From Planctomycetota bacterium (GTDB taxonomy: Bacteria; Planctomycetota; PLA2; JAEUHO01): a stretch of 12,389 nucleotides of DNA. The stretch is taken from positions 1-12,389 of the forward strand of contig JAPKHB010000074.1 in NCBI GenBank assembly GCA_026647295.1, read 5' to 3'. Below, one piece after another: positions 1-9,989 of the stretch (the stretch's first letter is position 1; each line of letters opens with the position of its first letter). The notes beneath the pieces are model-generated. The model was not told the DNA's origin. It made no database searches and saw only the letters and a list, made by a program, of their open reading frames with translations. Both the position numbers and the translations under genes were made by a program.

Positions 1-127
1 ATTGTGCCACGCATGAGGAGTCGACGTGTGGCAGTTCCTGCGCCCCCGTCCTGCGATCGCGTCGGCCCCTGACGGCATCGCCACGGATCGCGCGGCGCCC
101 GGCCCTGGCGTCGGATTCCCGACAATC

Positions 128-151
128 GAAAAAGGTGACTGTCCCCTTTTC
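128..151. repeat. REP-like short palindrome
   Basis: The arms GAAAAAGG (128-135) and CCCCTTTTC (143-151) are complementary apart from a one-base difference, around a core reading TGACTGT. Its A/T-rich ends stand out sharply from the surrounding DNA. The general form, A-rich arm then GGTGnCTGTCCCC then T-rich arm, matches from memory the REP-type palindromes scattered in environmental genomes next to Y1 (IS200-like, RAYT) transposases. No transposase gene is visible here, and I see no second copy in the window. It could also be a chance hairpin or a terminator of a gene to the left, since it ends in TTTT on the plus strand. Confidence 0.45.
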
Positions 152-228
152 TCATCCGTACGTGTAGAACCCCCGCCCGCTCTTTCGCCCGAGATGGCCG
201 GCGACCACTGCTCCTGCTCTCGGCGACC

Positions 229-1590
229 GTGCTGGGCGGCCCCGATCCCGAGCCCCCCGGCGTGCGCTGGGAGGCCGACTTCGACCAGGCCCTGGCCCGG
301 GCCCTCGAGGAGGGTCGGCCGATCTTCCTGGCCGTGAACGCCCTGGAGGACGAGCGCGCCAACGTGGACCTGGCCACGCGCCTGTACCCCTCGGCGCAGT
401 GGGGTGCGGCCACCCGCGGCTACGTCTGCCTGGTGGCCAACCCCAACGACCACCCGCAGGCGGGGGGCGGCTGCGCCCGCTACCCCGGCAGCACGTGCGC
501 CGCCCACCGGCGGGCGCTGGCCTTCGTGACCGAGCGCTTCGGCAGCGCACTCATCAGCCCGCAGCACCTGATCCTCGAGCCCGAGCTCGACCTCCACTGG
601 CGCAAGGAGTACTACGAGCCGGCCCGTCCCGAGGAGATCTCGCCGCGCAACCTCGCGCTGCACCTGGGGCGCGTGACCCCCGGGCTGGCATACCGGCGGG
701 CGCAGATCGAGCGCGAGGCGCAGATCGCCGCGCTGGTCGCGGCCCCGGAGGCAGAGCTCAAGGCCCGCGCGGAGGCCTGGCTGGGCGAACCGGACCCCTG
801 GGCCGCCGCCGGGGTCGGCGCTGCGCTCGACGAGACCACGGCGCCCCGGCGCCGGCTCGCGTTGCTGGCGGCGCTGGCGCGTGCCCCGGCCGAGAGCGCG
901 CCGGTGATCGCCTTCGTGGCCGAGCCCCTGGTGCTGGACCCCGACGCGGCCCCGGCCGAGGCCCTGGCCGCCGGCGCCGCGTTGCTCGCGGTGGACCGGG
1001 AGTACGGCGTCTGGGCGCTCGCGCGCGTGATCGCCCGCTCGAAGGACGCGGCCGTGCGCGCCCGCGCCCTCGCGCTGTGGTCCGGCGGAGGAGGCTGGAG
1101 GGCGCTCCCCCGCGCCGAGCAGGCGCCCGCGCTCGAGGCCCTGCTGCTCGGCGGGGAGGCCGTGGAGGGCGGCGCCGCCCCGGCCGACCCCACGCCCGCC
1201 GAGGCGCTGCGCCTCGCCCGGGCGCGCCGCCTGGGGGGCGGAAGCGGACCGGCGGCGGCGGGCCTCGATCCGTTTCCCACGGCCGTGCCGGCGCTGCGCC
1301 GGGCGCTGCTCGCGGCGGCACCCGAGGCGGTGCGCGCCGCCGCGGCGCGCGTGACCGAGGCCTTCCTGCGCGCCCCCCAGGAGCGCGTCCGGCTGGCCGC
1401 CGGGGTGGCCCTGCTGCGCGCGGGGCTCGCGGCGCCGGGGCTGGCGGAGGCGCTGGGGCGGGCGCTGGGCGACCCGGTGGAGGGTCCCGAACTCACCCGG
1501 GCGGTCGAGGAGGCCCTGGGCCTGGAGGAGGGCCAGCCCCCGGCGCTCCTCGCGGCGGCCCTGGCCGAGCGCCTGGGGGCGAGCCGGTGA
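229..1590 (+). CDS. Thioredoxin-fold protein with helical (HEAT-like) repeat tail, probably exported
   Basis: The encoded protein has 453 residues from a GTG start. Residues 12-35 (WEADFDQALARALEEGRPIF) look like the opening of thioredoxin_7/DUF255-type domains, an amphipathic helix followed by a core beta strand. The expected CxxC is absent: residues 37-45 read NALEDERAN. Cysteines do occur later, at about 67, 82 and 90, in a loop rich in Gly and His (NDHPQAGGGCARYPGSTC), and might bind metal or form a disulfide. From about residue 165 to the end the protein is Ala/Leu/Arg-rich helical repeats resembling HEAT/armadillo units. The start is doubtful. In frame, just before the GTG, codons from about 199 encode RRPLLLLSATVL, a typical signal-peptide core, yet no ATG, GTG or TTG precedes it after the in-frame stop at 136-138. 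An ATG at 194 lies one frame off. The gene overlaps the next by 4 bases (GTGA), so the two are probably translated together. A redox role is unlikely without CxxC; scaffold or sensor is a guess. Confidence 0.72.
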   Translation: MLGGPDPEPPGVRWEADFDQALARALEEGRPIFLAVNALEDERANVDLATRLYPSAQWGAATRGYVCLVANPNDHPQAGGGCARYPGSTCAAHRRALAFVTERFGSALISPQHLILEPELDLHWRKEYYEPARPEEISPRNLALHLGRVTPGLAYRRAQIEREAQIAALVAAPEAELKARAEAWLGEPDPWAAAGVGAALDETTAPRRRLALLAALARAPAESAPVIAFVAEPLVLDPDAAPAEALAAGAALLAVDREYGVWALARVIARSKDAAVRARALALWSGGGGWRALPRAEQAPALEALLLGGEAVEGGAAPADPTPAEALRLARARRLGGGSGPAAAGLDPFPTAVPALRRALLAAAPEAVRAAAARVTEAFLRAPQERVRLAAGVALLRAGLAAPGLAEALGRALGDPVEGPELTRAVEEALGLEEGQPPALLAAALAERLGASR

Positions 1591-2590
1591 GCGCCGCCCG
1601 CGCCACGGCGGGGCTGCTCCTTTGCGCCCTGGCCCTGTCCGGCCCGCTTCCGGCCGGCGCAGACGAGAAGGAGACGCTGCCCGTGCTGCGGCGGCGGCTC
1701 CTCGAGGCCAATACGCCCGAGCGCCTCGAACACGCGCTCGACCGGCTGGCGGCGCGCATCGGGGAGCCGGGCTGGTTCGCCGACGCGGAGGCCTTCGCGC
1801 GCTGGCTCGCAGAGTTGCCCGATGGCCGCGGGGCGGATCCGCGGGTGCGTCGGCGCCAGGGCTGGGCCCTGGTGGGCGCCGGGCGCGGGGCCGAGGCCGT
1901 CGCGCCACTGGAGGCCGCGCGCGCCGACGACCCCTCCGACGGCCACACGCGCTACTGGCTCGGCGAGGCGCTGCGCCAGGCCGGGCGCTTCGCGGAGGCC
2001 TGCGAGCAACTCACGGCGGCGGCCCGCTGCGGCCTCAGGGAGCCGGCCCTGGCCGAGTCGATGCTGGCGGCGGTGACGGCGCTCGCCAAGGGGCGCGCGC
2101 CGGCGGCCGGGGCGTCCCTGCCGGCCTACGTGGCCGCCAGCGCCCCCTTCCTCCTCGCCTGGCCCGAGCCGCGCCTGCACCTCACGCTGGCGCGCTGGCT
2201 GCTCGAGGACGCCCGCGTCGCCGGGGCGGGCGGCCCGGGGCCGGCGGCCTGGCGGGCGGCGGCCGCCGAGCACGGGCTCGGAGGGCTCACGGGGATGGCC
2301 GCGCGCTTCGAGGGCGACGCGGCGTTCGCGCTGGCGCTCGGCGAAGCGGTGCTGGACCGCGAGGCGCAGGCGCCCGGCGAGACCCCGTGTTTCGACCTCC
2401 TCGCCCTGGCGTACCGCCTCGGCCACGACCCCGCGCGCGACCGGCACACGCTCCCGCGCGCCCTCACCCTGCTCGCCGAGGCCGCCGCGCGGGAGGGACG
2501 CTTCGCGCTCGCCGCGCGGCTCGTCGACGAGCGGCTGGCGATCTCGGACTCGCCCCGCGCCCGGCGGCTCCTGCGCACGCTGCCCCCCGA

Positions 2591-2600
<10 letters not shown>
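1587..2600 (+). CDS. Secreted TPR-repeat protein
   Basis: This gene encodes 337 residues. I place the start at the GTG within the GTGA that ends the preceding gene, because it gives a clean signal peptide: residues 1-25 hold the hydrophobic stretch ATAGLLLCALALSGPL and a likely signal peptidase I site after PAGA. The open frame runs much farther upstream only because of the high GC. Residues about 88-121 and 122-155 form two TPR-like helix pairs (RQGWALVGAGRGAEAVAPLE; YWLGEALRQAGRFAEACEQL), and another helical pair near 290-318 resembles a third. The remainder is helical with no enzymatic motif I recognise. TPRs mediate protein-protein contacts, so a periplasmic scaffold working with the co-translated thioredoxin-fold protein is the simplest inference. 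The 3' end overlaps the convergent maeB by 10 bases. Confidence 0.75.
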
Positions 2601-4855
<2,255 letters not shown>

Positions 4856-4931
4856 GGCGGGCGGGCCCTCCGGGACGCGCCCTACCCTACCGCTTGGGCG
4901 CCGGGTCCGACACGCTTGGTAGAAGGGGCGC
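4856..4931. promoter_or_regulatory. Divergent intergenic region with both ribosome binding sites
   Basis: These 76 bases separate maeB from the pseudokinase gene and must hold the start signals for both directions. The maeB ribosome binding site GGAGG reads on the minus strand at 4867-4871. The kinase-like gene has AGAAGGGG at 4921-4928. No convincing -35/-10 pair is visible on either strand; candidates such as TAGGGT on the minus strand are weak matches. The shared space would let one regulator act on both units. Confidence 0.4.
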
Positions 4932-5699
4932 ATGGAACCGGGCTTCGCGGTCGGAGAGGAACTGGCGCGGGACGCGGTGGGCGCCTGGCACCGGGCCGAG
5001 CGCGACGGCCGGCGCCTGACGCTGCGCATCCTGCGGGCGGACCTGGCCGGGCGCGAGGACGCCCGGCAGCTCTTCCTCGAGGAGGTGCGCCGGGTGGGCG
5101 GACTGCGCCACCCGGCGCTCGTGGCGGTGTACGCCGCGGACGCGCGGGCGCGGCGGCCCTGGATGCTGACCGACCCCGTCGACGGACCGACGCTCGAGGC
5201 CTTCCTGGCGGCCCAGGGTCCCCAGCCCCCCGCCGCGGCCCTGGCCTTCGCCCGGCGCGTGTGCGACGCGCTGGGCCTCCTGGAACAGCGCGGCCAGGTG
5301 CACGTGGACGTACGCCCGGCGCGCGTGCTGCGCACGGGGGGCGGCTGGCGCCTGTGGACCTTTCGCGAGGTGCGCGCCGCCGACGAGTTGGGGCCGCGCA
5401 AGGGTTCGCGGCCGCCGGACGCGGCGTGGGCGCCGCCCGAGCGCGCCGCCGCCCATCCGGCCCCCTGGCGGGCCCCGGCCCACCTCGCCTGGTCGGTCGG
5501 GGCGCTGCTGGGCGCGGTGCTGGGCCTCGGGCCGCCCGCGGACGCGGCGGGCGTGCCGCGGCCGCCCGCGGACCCCGGCGACGCCGCCCTCGCCGCGCTC
5601 CTGCGCGCGCTGCTCGACCCCGACCCGGCGCGCCGGCCGGCCGGCGCCGCCGCCGTGGCGCGCCGCCTCGCGCCCGGCGCGCCCGGGTCTTCGCATTGA
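4932..5699 (+). CDS. Protein kinase-fold pseudokinase
   Basis: The 255-residue product covers one bacterial Ser/Thr kinase (Hanks-type) domain with no extra domain or membrane segment. Recognisable landmarks in order: a poorly conserved glycine loop (8-17); beta-3 LTLRIL, where the ATP-binding Lys is Arg32; the helix C glutamate, probably Glu51, in FLEEVRRVGGLRHP; the catalytic loop HVDVRPARVL (124-133), where HRD is HVD and the metal-binding Asn is Arg131; the DFG position reads TFR (143-145), losing the magnesium Asp; WAPPE (166-170) for the APE motif; and the C-lobe ending DPDPARRP (229-236). Loss of Lys, Asn and DFG together argues against phosphotransfer, so it is most likely a binding or allosteric protein. 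The ATG is well placed after AGAAGGGG. It lies 59 bases upstream of glpX on the same strand and is divergent from maeB, so a link to carbon metabolism is possible but unproven. Confidence 0.75.
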   Translation: MEPGFAVGEELARDAVGAWHRAERDGRRLTLRILRADLAGREDARQLFLEEVRRVGGLRHPALVAVYAADARARRPWMLTDPVDGPTLEAFLAAQGPQPPAAALAFARRVCDALGLLEQRGQVHVDVRPARVLRTGGGWRLWTFREVRAADELGPRKGSRPPDAAWAPPERAAAHPAPWRAPAHLAWSVGALLGAVLGLGPPADAAGVPRPPADPGDAALAALLRALLDPDPARRPAGAAAVARRLAPGAPGSSH

Positions 5700-5758
5700 T
5701 GGCCGGGGGCGGGGCGGCGCGTAGGCTGGCCGAGACGACCCAGGGACGGGAGGGCCTC

Positions 5759-6733
5759 ATGCCGACGGACATCGCCCATCGCTTCCTGCGCGTGGTCGAG
5801 GCGGCCGCGATCGCGGCGGCGCGCACGGTGGGCCAGGGCGACCGCCACGAGAGCGACCGCGTGGCCGTGCAGGCCATGCGCAGCGTGCTCCAGACCGTCC
5901 CGATCCGGGGCCGCATCGTGATCGGCGAGGGAGAACGCGACGAGGCGCCCATGCTGCACATCGGCGAGCACGTGGGCATCTGGCAGCACAGCCACCCGAC
6001 GGTCGCGATCGCGGTCGACCCGCTGGAGGGCACGAACCTGTGCGCCAAGGGCAAGCCCGGGGCGATCTCGGTCCTGGCGGCGGCCGAGGAGGGCGGCCTG
6101 CTCAACGCCCCGGACTGCTACATGGAGAAGCTGGTGGTCGGACCGCGCAGCCGCGGCCGCATCGACCTGAACGCCCCCCCGGCGGAGAACCTCGCCCGCA
6201 TCGCCGACAGCCTGGACCGCGCCGTCGAGGACCTCGTGGTGGTGGTGCTCGAGCGCGAGCGGCACGAACGGCTCATCTCCGAGATCCGCAAGGCCGGGGC
6301 CCGCATCCACCTCATCTCCGACGGCGACGTCACCCCCTGCTTGAGCGCCTGCATCACGGGCACCGGGGTCCACGCGGTCATGGGCATCGGGGCCGCGCCG
6401 GAGGGCGTGATCAGCGCGGCCGCGGTGCGCTGCCTCGGCGGCGACATGCAGGGCCGGCTGGTCGAGCACAAGGCCGGCGACCGCAGCCGCGCCGAGAAGA
6501 TGGGGGTCGCAGACTTCGACAAGGTGTACACGGCCGAGGAGATGGCCCCGGGCCACCGCCTGCTCTTCGCCGCCTCGGGCGTGACCGGCGGGAACCTCCT
6601 GCGGGGCGTCCAGTTCTGGGGCGGCGGGGCCCGCACCCACAGCATGGTGATGGGCCTCGAGTCGCCGCGCCGCGTGCGCTTCGTCGACTCGATCCACCTG
6701 GACGAAGGCCGCGAGGTCGAGATCCGGCTCTGA
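5759..6733 (+). CDS. glpX: Class II fructose-1,6-bisphosphatase
   Basis: The product hydrolyses fructose 1,6-bisphosphate to fructose 6-phosphate and phosphate, the committed step of gluconeogenesis, in the cytoplasm. It has 324 residues (E. coli GlpX is about 336) and belongs to the lithium-sensitive phosphatase superfamily. Metal-site residues are in place: Asp33 (HESDRVA), Glu57 in GEGERDEAPML (56-66), Asp87, Glu90 and Thr92 in DPLEGT, and Glu215 in GAAPEGVISA. LNAPDCYMEKLVVGP (115-129) and ISDGDVTPCL (187-195) are family signatures. The ATG at 5759 has GGAGG five bases upstream (5749-5753) and gives a family-like N-terminus. Some lineages have GlpX homologues that also cleave sedoheptulose 1,7-bisphosphate, which cannot be excluded. 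It probably shares a transcript with the pseudokinase gene, and it ends 26 bases before the convergent protease-like gene. Confidence 0.95.
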   Translation: MPTDIAHRFLRVVEAAAIAAARTVGQGDRHESDRVAVQAMRSVLQTVPIRGRIVIGEGERDEAPMLHIGEHVGIWQHSHPTVAIAVDPLEGTNLCAKGKPGAISVLAAAEEGGLLNAPDCYMEKLVVGPRSRGRIDLNAPPAENLARIADSLDRAVEDLVVVVLERERHERLISEIRKAGARIHLISDGDVTPCLSACITGTGVHAVMGIGAAPEGVISAAAVRCLGGDMQGRLVEHKAGDRSRAEKMGVADFDKVYTAEEMAPGHRLLFAASGVTGGNLLRGVQFWGGGARTHSMVMGLESPRRVRFVDSIHLDEGREVEIRL

Positions 6734-6754
6734 CCCCGGCGCGCCGGAAAGGGG
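6734..6754. terminator. Possible bidirectional GC hairpin between convergent genes
   Basis: The 26-base gap between the stop codons of glpX and the protease-like gene contains the perfect palindrome CCGGCGCGCCGG (6736-6747), flanked by CCCC before and GGGG after. It could form a stable hairpin in transcripts from either strand. There is no T-rich tract, so it is at best a weak or Rho-assisted terminator, and such palindromes arise easily at this GC content. Confidence 0.25.
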
Positions 6755-6759
6755 CGCAG

Positions 6760-8682
6760 CTACGGCGACTTGCCGCGGCGGCCCAGGCGCACCGGCACTT
6801 CGAGGCGCCGGCCGCCGCGATCCACGCCGAGCGTGACCTCGTCGCCGGACCAGCGCTCGCGCAGCCGCTCCGCGGCCTCGCCCACGGCCCCGAGCGCGAC
6901 GCCGTCGATGCTCTGGATCCGGTCGCCCGGCTGGAGCCCCGCCCGGGCGGCGCTCGATCCCTCGATCACCGTCGCGATCACCGGCGGCGCCAGCGGGTCG
7001 GCGTCCGCCCAGGTCACGCCCAGCAGCGCGCGCGCGAAGGTGCGTCCGGACCGGAGGGCCTCCAGCACCGGCGTGATGCGGCTCCAGGGCACGACGAAGC
7101 CGACCCCGGAGGCCCGGCCGTGCTGCGACGGCGTCCAGATCTGTGCCAGGCCGAGCAGCCGGCCTGTGAGGTCGACGACGGCCCCGCCGCAGTTGGTGTC
7201 TGCGAGGCCCGCGTCGGTCTGCCACATGCCCGCCCAGGGGGCCTTGAGCGTCGAGAGCTGGCCGGGGAGCCTCAGGTCGGCGGGGTGCTCCTTGGACAGG
7301 ATGCCCAGGGTGAGCAGCGGGTCGGGCAGACGCGCCGACCCGAAGGGGTTGCCCAGCGCGAGCGCGAAGCGACCGGCCTTGAAGCCGGCCGGGGGGGCCG
7401 GTTCCAGCGTCGGCGCGGGCCCGCCTTCGAATTCGGCCTTGCACAGCGCAAGCCCCAGGCCCTCGTGCCAGGCCACCAGGCTCGCCGGGCCGCTGCGCCC
7501 GTCGGCCAGGTGCACCTGGATCGACTCGATCGCCTCCAGGCCGCCCTCCAGGCCGGCCTCCTCGGGCAGGCGCACCAGGCCCAGCCGCCAGGCGGGCTCG
7601 GAGAGTTCGCCCAGGTTGGTCAGGTTGTACAGGCTCGTCAGCACGTGCCCCTCCGGGCTGACCACCACCCCGCTCACGGGACCCTGGTAGCGGGGCGTCG
7701 TGGCCACGCCGGGCCCGGCCGGGACCAGGGAGTTCACCGGCGTCCGGCGCTTGAGCTCGAGGCTCGCCACCGCCCGGCCGGCCCGGCGGGCCGTGGCGTG
7801 GAACACCTCCGAGAGCCGGGCCGACTCGATCGCGCGCGACGCGCCGGGAGGGGGGGCGTCGAAGACGCCGGCCGCTTCCGGAACCCCGGCGTAGACGGCC
7901 CGGATGCGCGCCACGGGCACGACCTTGCCGAGGAACTGGAAGGGGTTGGCGGCGTCGGTCGGGAGCATCAGGCTCGAGACCGTCCCGACCAGCAGGCCGC
8001 CCGCGTCCACCAGCGGGCCGCCGTTCACGCCCTGGTTCACGGCGGCGCTGGTGTAGATGTGCGCGTAGCGGCCCGCCGCGGGCCCGCGGGACGCGGGCTC
8101 GCGCTCGGCCGCGACCAGCGCCGAGATGACGCCGGCGGTGAGCGTAGGGGGCACCTCGGCCGACGCGCCGAAGGCGTTGCCCATGGCGAAGGTGAAGTCC
8201 CCCACCTTGAGGCCGTCGCTGTCGCCCAGTTCGAGGTGCTTGAGGCCCGAGGGCGGCTTGACGATCTTGAGCAGCGAGCTGTCCAGGTCGGGCAGGCGCC
8301 GAAGCACCACCGCGTCGTAGGCGACGTAGCCGCGGCCCTTGAGGTCCGGGATGCGCACCTCGATCTCGTCGGTGACCCGGATCCCCGGGTGCGGGTTCTG
8401 GGGGCCGGGGTCCGAGTCGAAGTGGTACCCGACGTCCTTGTCCGAGAGGACCAGCCCGGTGCGGGAGACCACGACGCCGGACGACGTGCCCGGGATGCGC
8501 TCGGGCTTCACGCCGCGGGGGACCAGGGCCACGGTGCAGGGGCTCACGCGCGCGATGGCGCGTTCGAACTCGGCCTCGACGCTGCCCAGCCCGCCCTTGC
8601 CGTGCGCCGGGGGCGGCGGGGCCGCCAGCAGCGCGGCGGGCAGGGCGCCAAGCAGCGCGAGGACGAGCGCCCGGCGGCTCAC
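6760..8682 (-). CDS. Tandem trypsin-like pseudoprotease with C-terminal PDZ domain
   Basis: The 640-residue product starts with a signal peptide (SRRALVLALLGALPAALLAA). I chose the GTG at 8682, not the ATG at 8721, because it lies in a GTGA overlap with the upstream gene and puts the signal peptide at the very N-terminus. Two HtrA-like protease domains follow. In domain 1 (about 35-270) the usual LTNxHV reads LSDKDV, His replaced by Asp83; Asp134 remains (DSSLLKI); the GNSGGP position reads VNGGP, Ser replaced by Asn220. In domain 2 (about 300-545) HVLTSLYNL puts Tyr352 at the His position, GLALCK puts Gly410 at the Asp position and TNCGGA puts Cys498 at the Ser position. A PDZ domain follows (about 552-635; IEGSSAARAGLQPGDRIQSIDG). 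Fold elements such as AMGNAFGAS and ALGNPFGSA are well kept, so the protein is probably folded and selected but not a normal serine protease. It follows an active homologue in the same operon. Confidence 0.85.
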   Translation of the reverse strand: MSRRALVLALLGALPAALLAAPPPPAHGKGGLGSVEAEFERAIARVSPCTVALVPRGVKPERIPGTSSGVVVSRTGLVLSDKDVGYHFDSDPGPQNPHPGIRVTDEIEVRIPDLKGRGYVAYDAVVLRRLPDLDSSLLKIVKPPSGLKHLELGDSDGLKVGDFTFAMGNAFGASAEVPPTLTAGVISALVAAEREPASRGPAAGRYAHIYTSAAVNQGVNGGPLVDAGGLLVGTVSSLMLPTDAANPFQFLGKVVPVARIRAVYAGVPEAAGVFDAPPPGASRAIESARLSEVFHATARRAGRAVASLELKRRTPVNSLVPAGPGVATTPRYQGPVSGVVVSPEGHVLTSLYNLTNLGELSEPAWRLGLVRLPEEAGLEGGLEAIESIQVHLADGRSGPASLVAWHEGLGLALCKAEFEGGPAPTLEPAPPAGFKAGRFALALGNPFGSARLPDPLLTLGILSKEHPADLRLPGQLSTLKAPWAGMWQTDAGLADTNCGGAVVDLTGRLLGLAQIWTPSQHGRASGVGFVVPWSRITPVLEALRSGRTFARALLGVTWADADPLAPPVIATVIEGSSAARAGLQPGDRIQSIDGVALGAVGEAAERLRERWSGDEVTLGVDRGGRRLEVPVRLGRRGKSP

Positions 8683-9758
8683 CGCGCTTCCACGCCGAGC
8701 GCCCCGGACCACGTGAGCCACCGGGTCCCGCGGCGGAACTTGAGCTTGAGGGTGGTGCCCGCGGGGTAGAGCGAGATCTCGCGGCGCAGGTCGATGCTGG
8801 TGTACACGCGCCGGAGCGAGCCCTTGATCCAGACGCTGGTGATGACGTCGTCCTTGACGGGCGCGTCCTTGGAGCCCGTGACCGGCGAGCGGCGGTCCAC
8901 GGCGCTCACCCGGGCCCCCATCGGGTTGCCCCGCGCGTCCGTGGCGGTCTCGCAGTCGATGCCCAGGAACCCGGCCTGCGCATTCTGGTCCTTGATGAGG
9001 AGGTCGAGGAACTCGTCGACCTGGTGGACCGGCAGGGCGAAGGCCGCCCCGGTGTACGACGGCTGCGCCCCCGGAAAGCGGTAGCCCATGGCGATCTTTC
9101 CGTTGATGCCGGCGAGGTCGCCGTCCAGGTTCCAGAGCGGGCCCCCGCTGTTGCCGGGGTTCACCTCCGCGTCGTGCTGGATCGCGCCCACGTACTGGTA
9201 CTCCCCGCCCAGGTAGCGGTCCAGGCCCGAGATCACGCCCAGCGTGGTGACGCTGCGGCCCTCGGTGGCGAGGAAGAAGGGGTTGCCCGTGGCGATGACC
9301 CAGGTCCCCTCGCTCAACTTGCGGGCCGAGGTGCTGGCCTTGACGGCGACCCCGCGCACGCCGCGCGGGCGCTCCTCGAAGCGCAGGAGCGCGATGTCGT
9401 AGCTCGGGATCGAGTCGTGCTCGAACACCCGGTGCTCGCTGCCGTCGTGCAGCACCACGCGCAGTTCCTGGCTGCCGGCGATGACGTGGACGTTGGTGAG
9501 CACCCAGAGCCGGTTGCGGCGCTCGACCAGGACCCCGCTCCCGCAGCCGGCCAGGTGGAGCCCGCCGTCCCGGCCGGTCCGGTACTGGAACACGCTCACG
9601 GACGACAACCGGACGCGTTCGACGGCCTTGACCAGGCTCTCCTCGATCTCCTGCGCGCGGGCGAGCGCCTCGGGCGAGGGCCCCTCGGGCGGCGCCTCGC
9701 TCGCGCGGGCCCAGCCGGCGCCGAGGACGAGCAGGAGGCAGGCGAGCGGAGCGCGCAT
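8679..9758 (-). CDS. HtrA/Deg-like secreted serine protease with intact triad
   Basis: The 359-residue product has a signal peptide (residues 1-19, APLACLLLVLGAGWARA) and should act in the periplasm or outside the cell in protein quality control or regulated cleavage. A chymotrypsin-fold domain spans about 45-255 with the full triad: His91 in VLTNVHVI, Asp121 in SYDIALLRF and Ser204 in NPGNSGGPL. ATGNPF (157-161) and LGVISGLD (173-180) are typical of the HtrA family. The C-terminal 100 residues start AGFLGIDCE and resemble a divergent PDZ domain, although the usual carboxylate-binding loop is not obvious and the segment is rich in charged residues. It overlaps the tandem pseudoprotease gene by 4 bases and is the upstream member. 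No strong Shine-Dalgarno is visible ahead of the ATG, and no promoter of its own is clear in the 52 bases behind tRNA-Glu, so read-through from the tRNA promoter is possible. Confidence 0.92.
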   Translation of the reverse strand: MRAPLACLLLVLGAGWARASEAPPEGPSPEALARAQEIEESLVKAVERVRLSSVSVFQYRTGRDGGLHLAGCGSGVLVERRNRLWVLTNVHVIAGSQELRVVLHDGSEHRVFEHDSIPSYDIALLRFEERPRGVRGVAVKASTSARKLSEGTWVIATGNPFFLATEGRSVTTLGVISGLDRYLGGEYQYVGAIQHDAEVNPGNSGGPLWNLDGDLAGINGKIAMGYRFPGAQPSYTGAAFALPVHQVDEFLDLLIKDQNAQAGFLGIDCETATDARGNPMGARVSAVDRRSPVTGSKDAPVKDDVITSVWIKGSLRRVYTSIDLRREISLYPAGTTLKLKFRRGTRWLTWSGALGVEAR

Positions 9759-9810
9759 CCGCGAGCTAGCGTAGCCCGCCCCGCCGGGGGGACCAAGGGC
9801 CGGGTGGTGG

Positions 9811-9886
9811 TGGTGACCCCTACGGGACTCGAACCCGTGTTTCAGCCTTGAGAGGGCCGTGTCCTAGACCGCTAGACGAAGGGGCC
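9811..9886 (-). tRNA. tRNA-Glu (anticodon CUC)
   Basis: On the minus strand the 5' arm GGCCCCT pairs with AGGGGTC through seven base pairs, one of them G-U. The D arm follows (GTC/GAC stem). The anticodon stem CGGCC/GGCTG closes the seven-base loop CTCTCAA with anticodon CTC, which reads GAG. The variable loop is AAAC, and the T arm is ACGGG-TTCGAGT-CCCGT. The layout matches bacterial tRNA-Glu closely. Discriminator A and an encoded CCA complete the 3' end. It lies 9 bases downstream of tRNA-Gln and is probably cut from the same precursor. Confidence 0.96.
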
Positions 9887-9895
9887 ACGCGAAGC

Positions 9896-9971
9896 TGGCT
9901 GAGGAGGGAGGACTCGAACCTCCGACTTCCTGATCCAGAGTCAGGCGTTCTACCAGCTGAACTACTCCTCA
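9896..9971 (-). tRNA. tRNA-Gln (anticodon CUG)
   Basis: On the minus strand the acceptor arms TGAGGAG and CTCCTCA form seven perfect pairs. The anticodon stem CCTGA/TCAGG encloses CTCTGGA, giving anticodon CTG for codon CAG. The variable loop is AAGTC, and the T arm is GGAGG-TTCGAGT-CCTCC. The weak U1-A72 pair and the discriminator G73 are known GlnRS identity elements and support the call. An encoded CCA is present. A CUG anticodon suits a GC-rich genome that favours CAG. Confidence 0.96.
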
Positions 9972-9989
9972 AGAAGCGGGACGGCGGCG

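Noticed and set aside
26..337. A plus-strand open frame at the left edge
   Set aside because: It crosses the palindrome and overlaps the real gene in another frame. The Pro/Arg/Ser-rich sequence has no recognisable feature.
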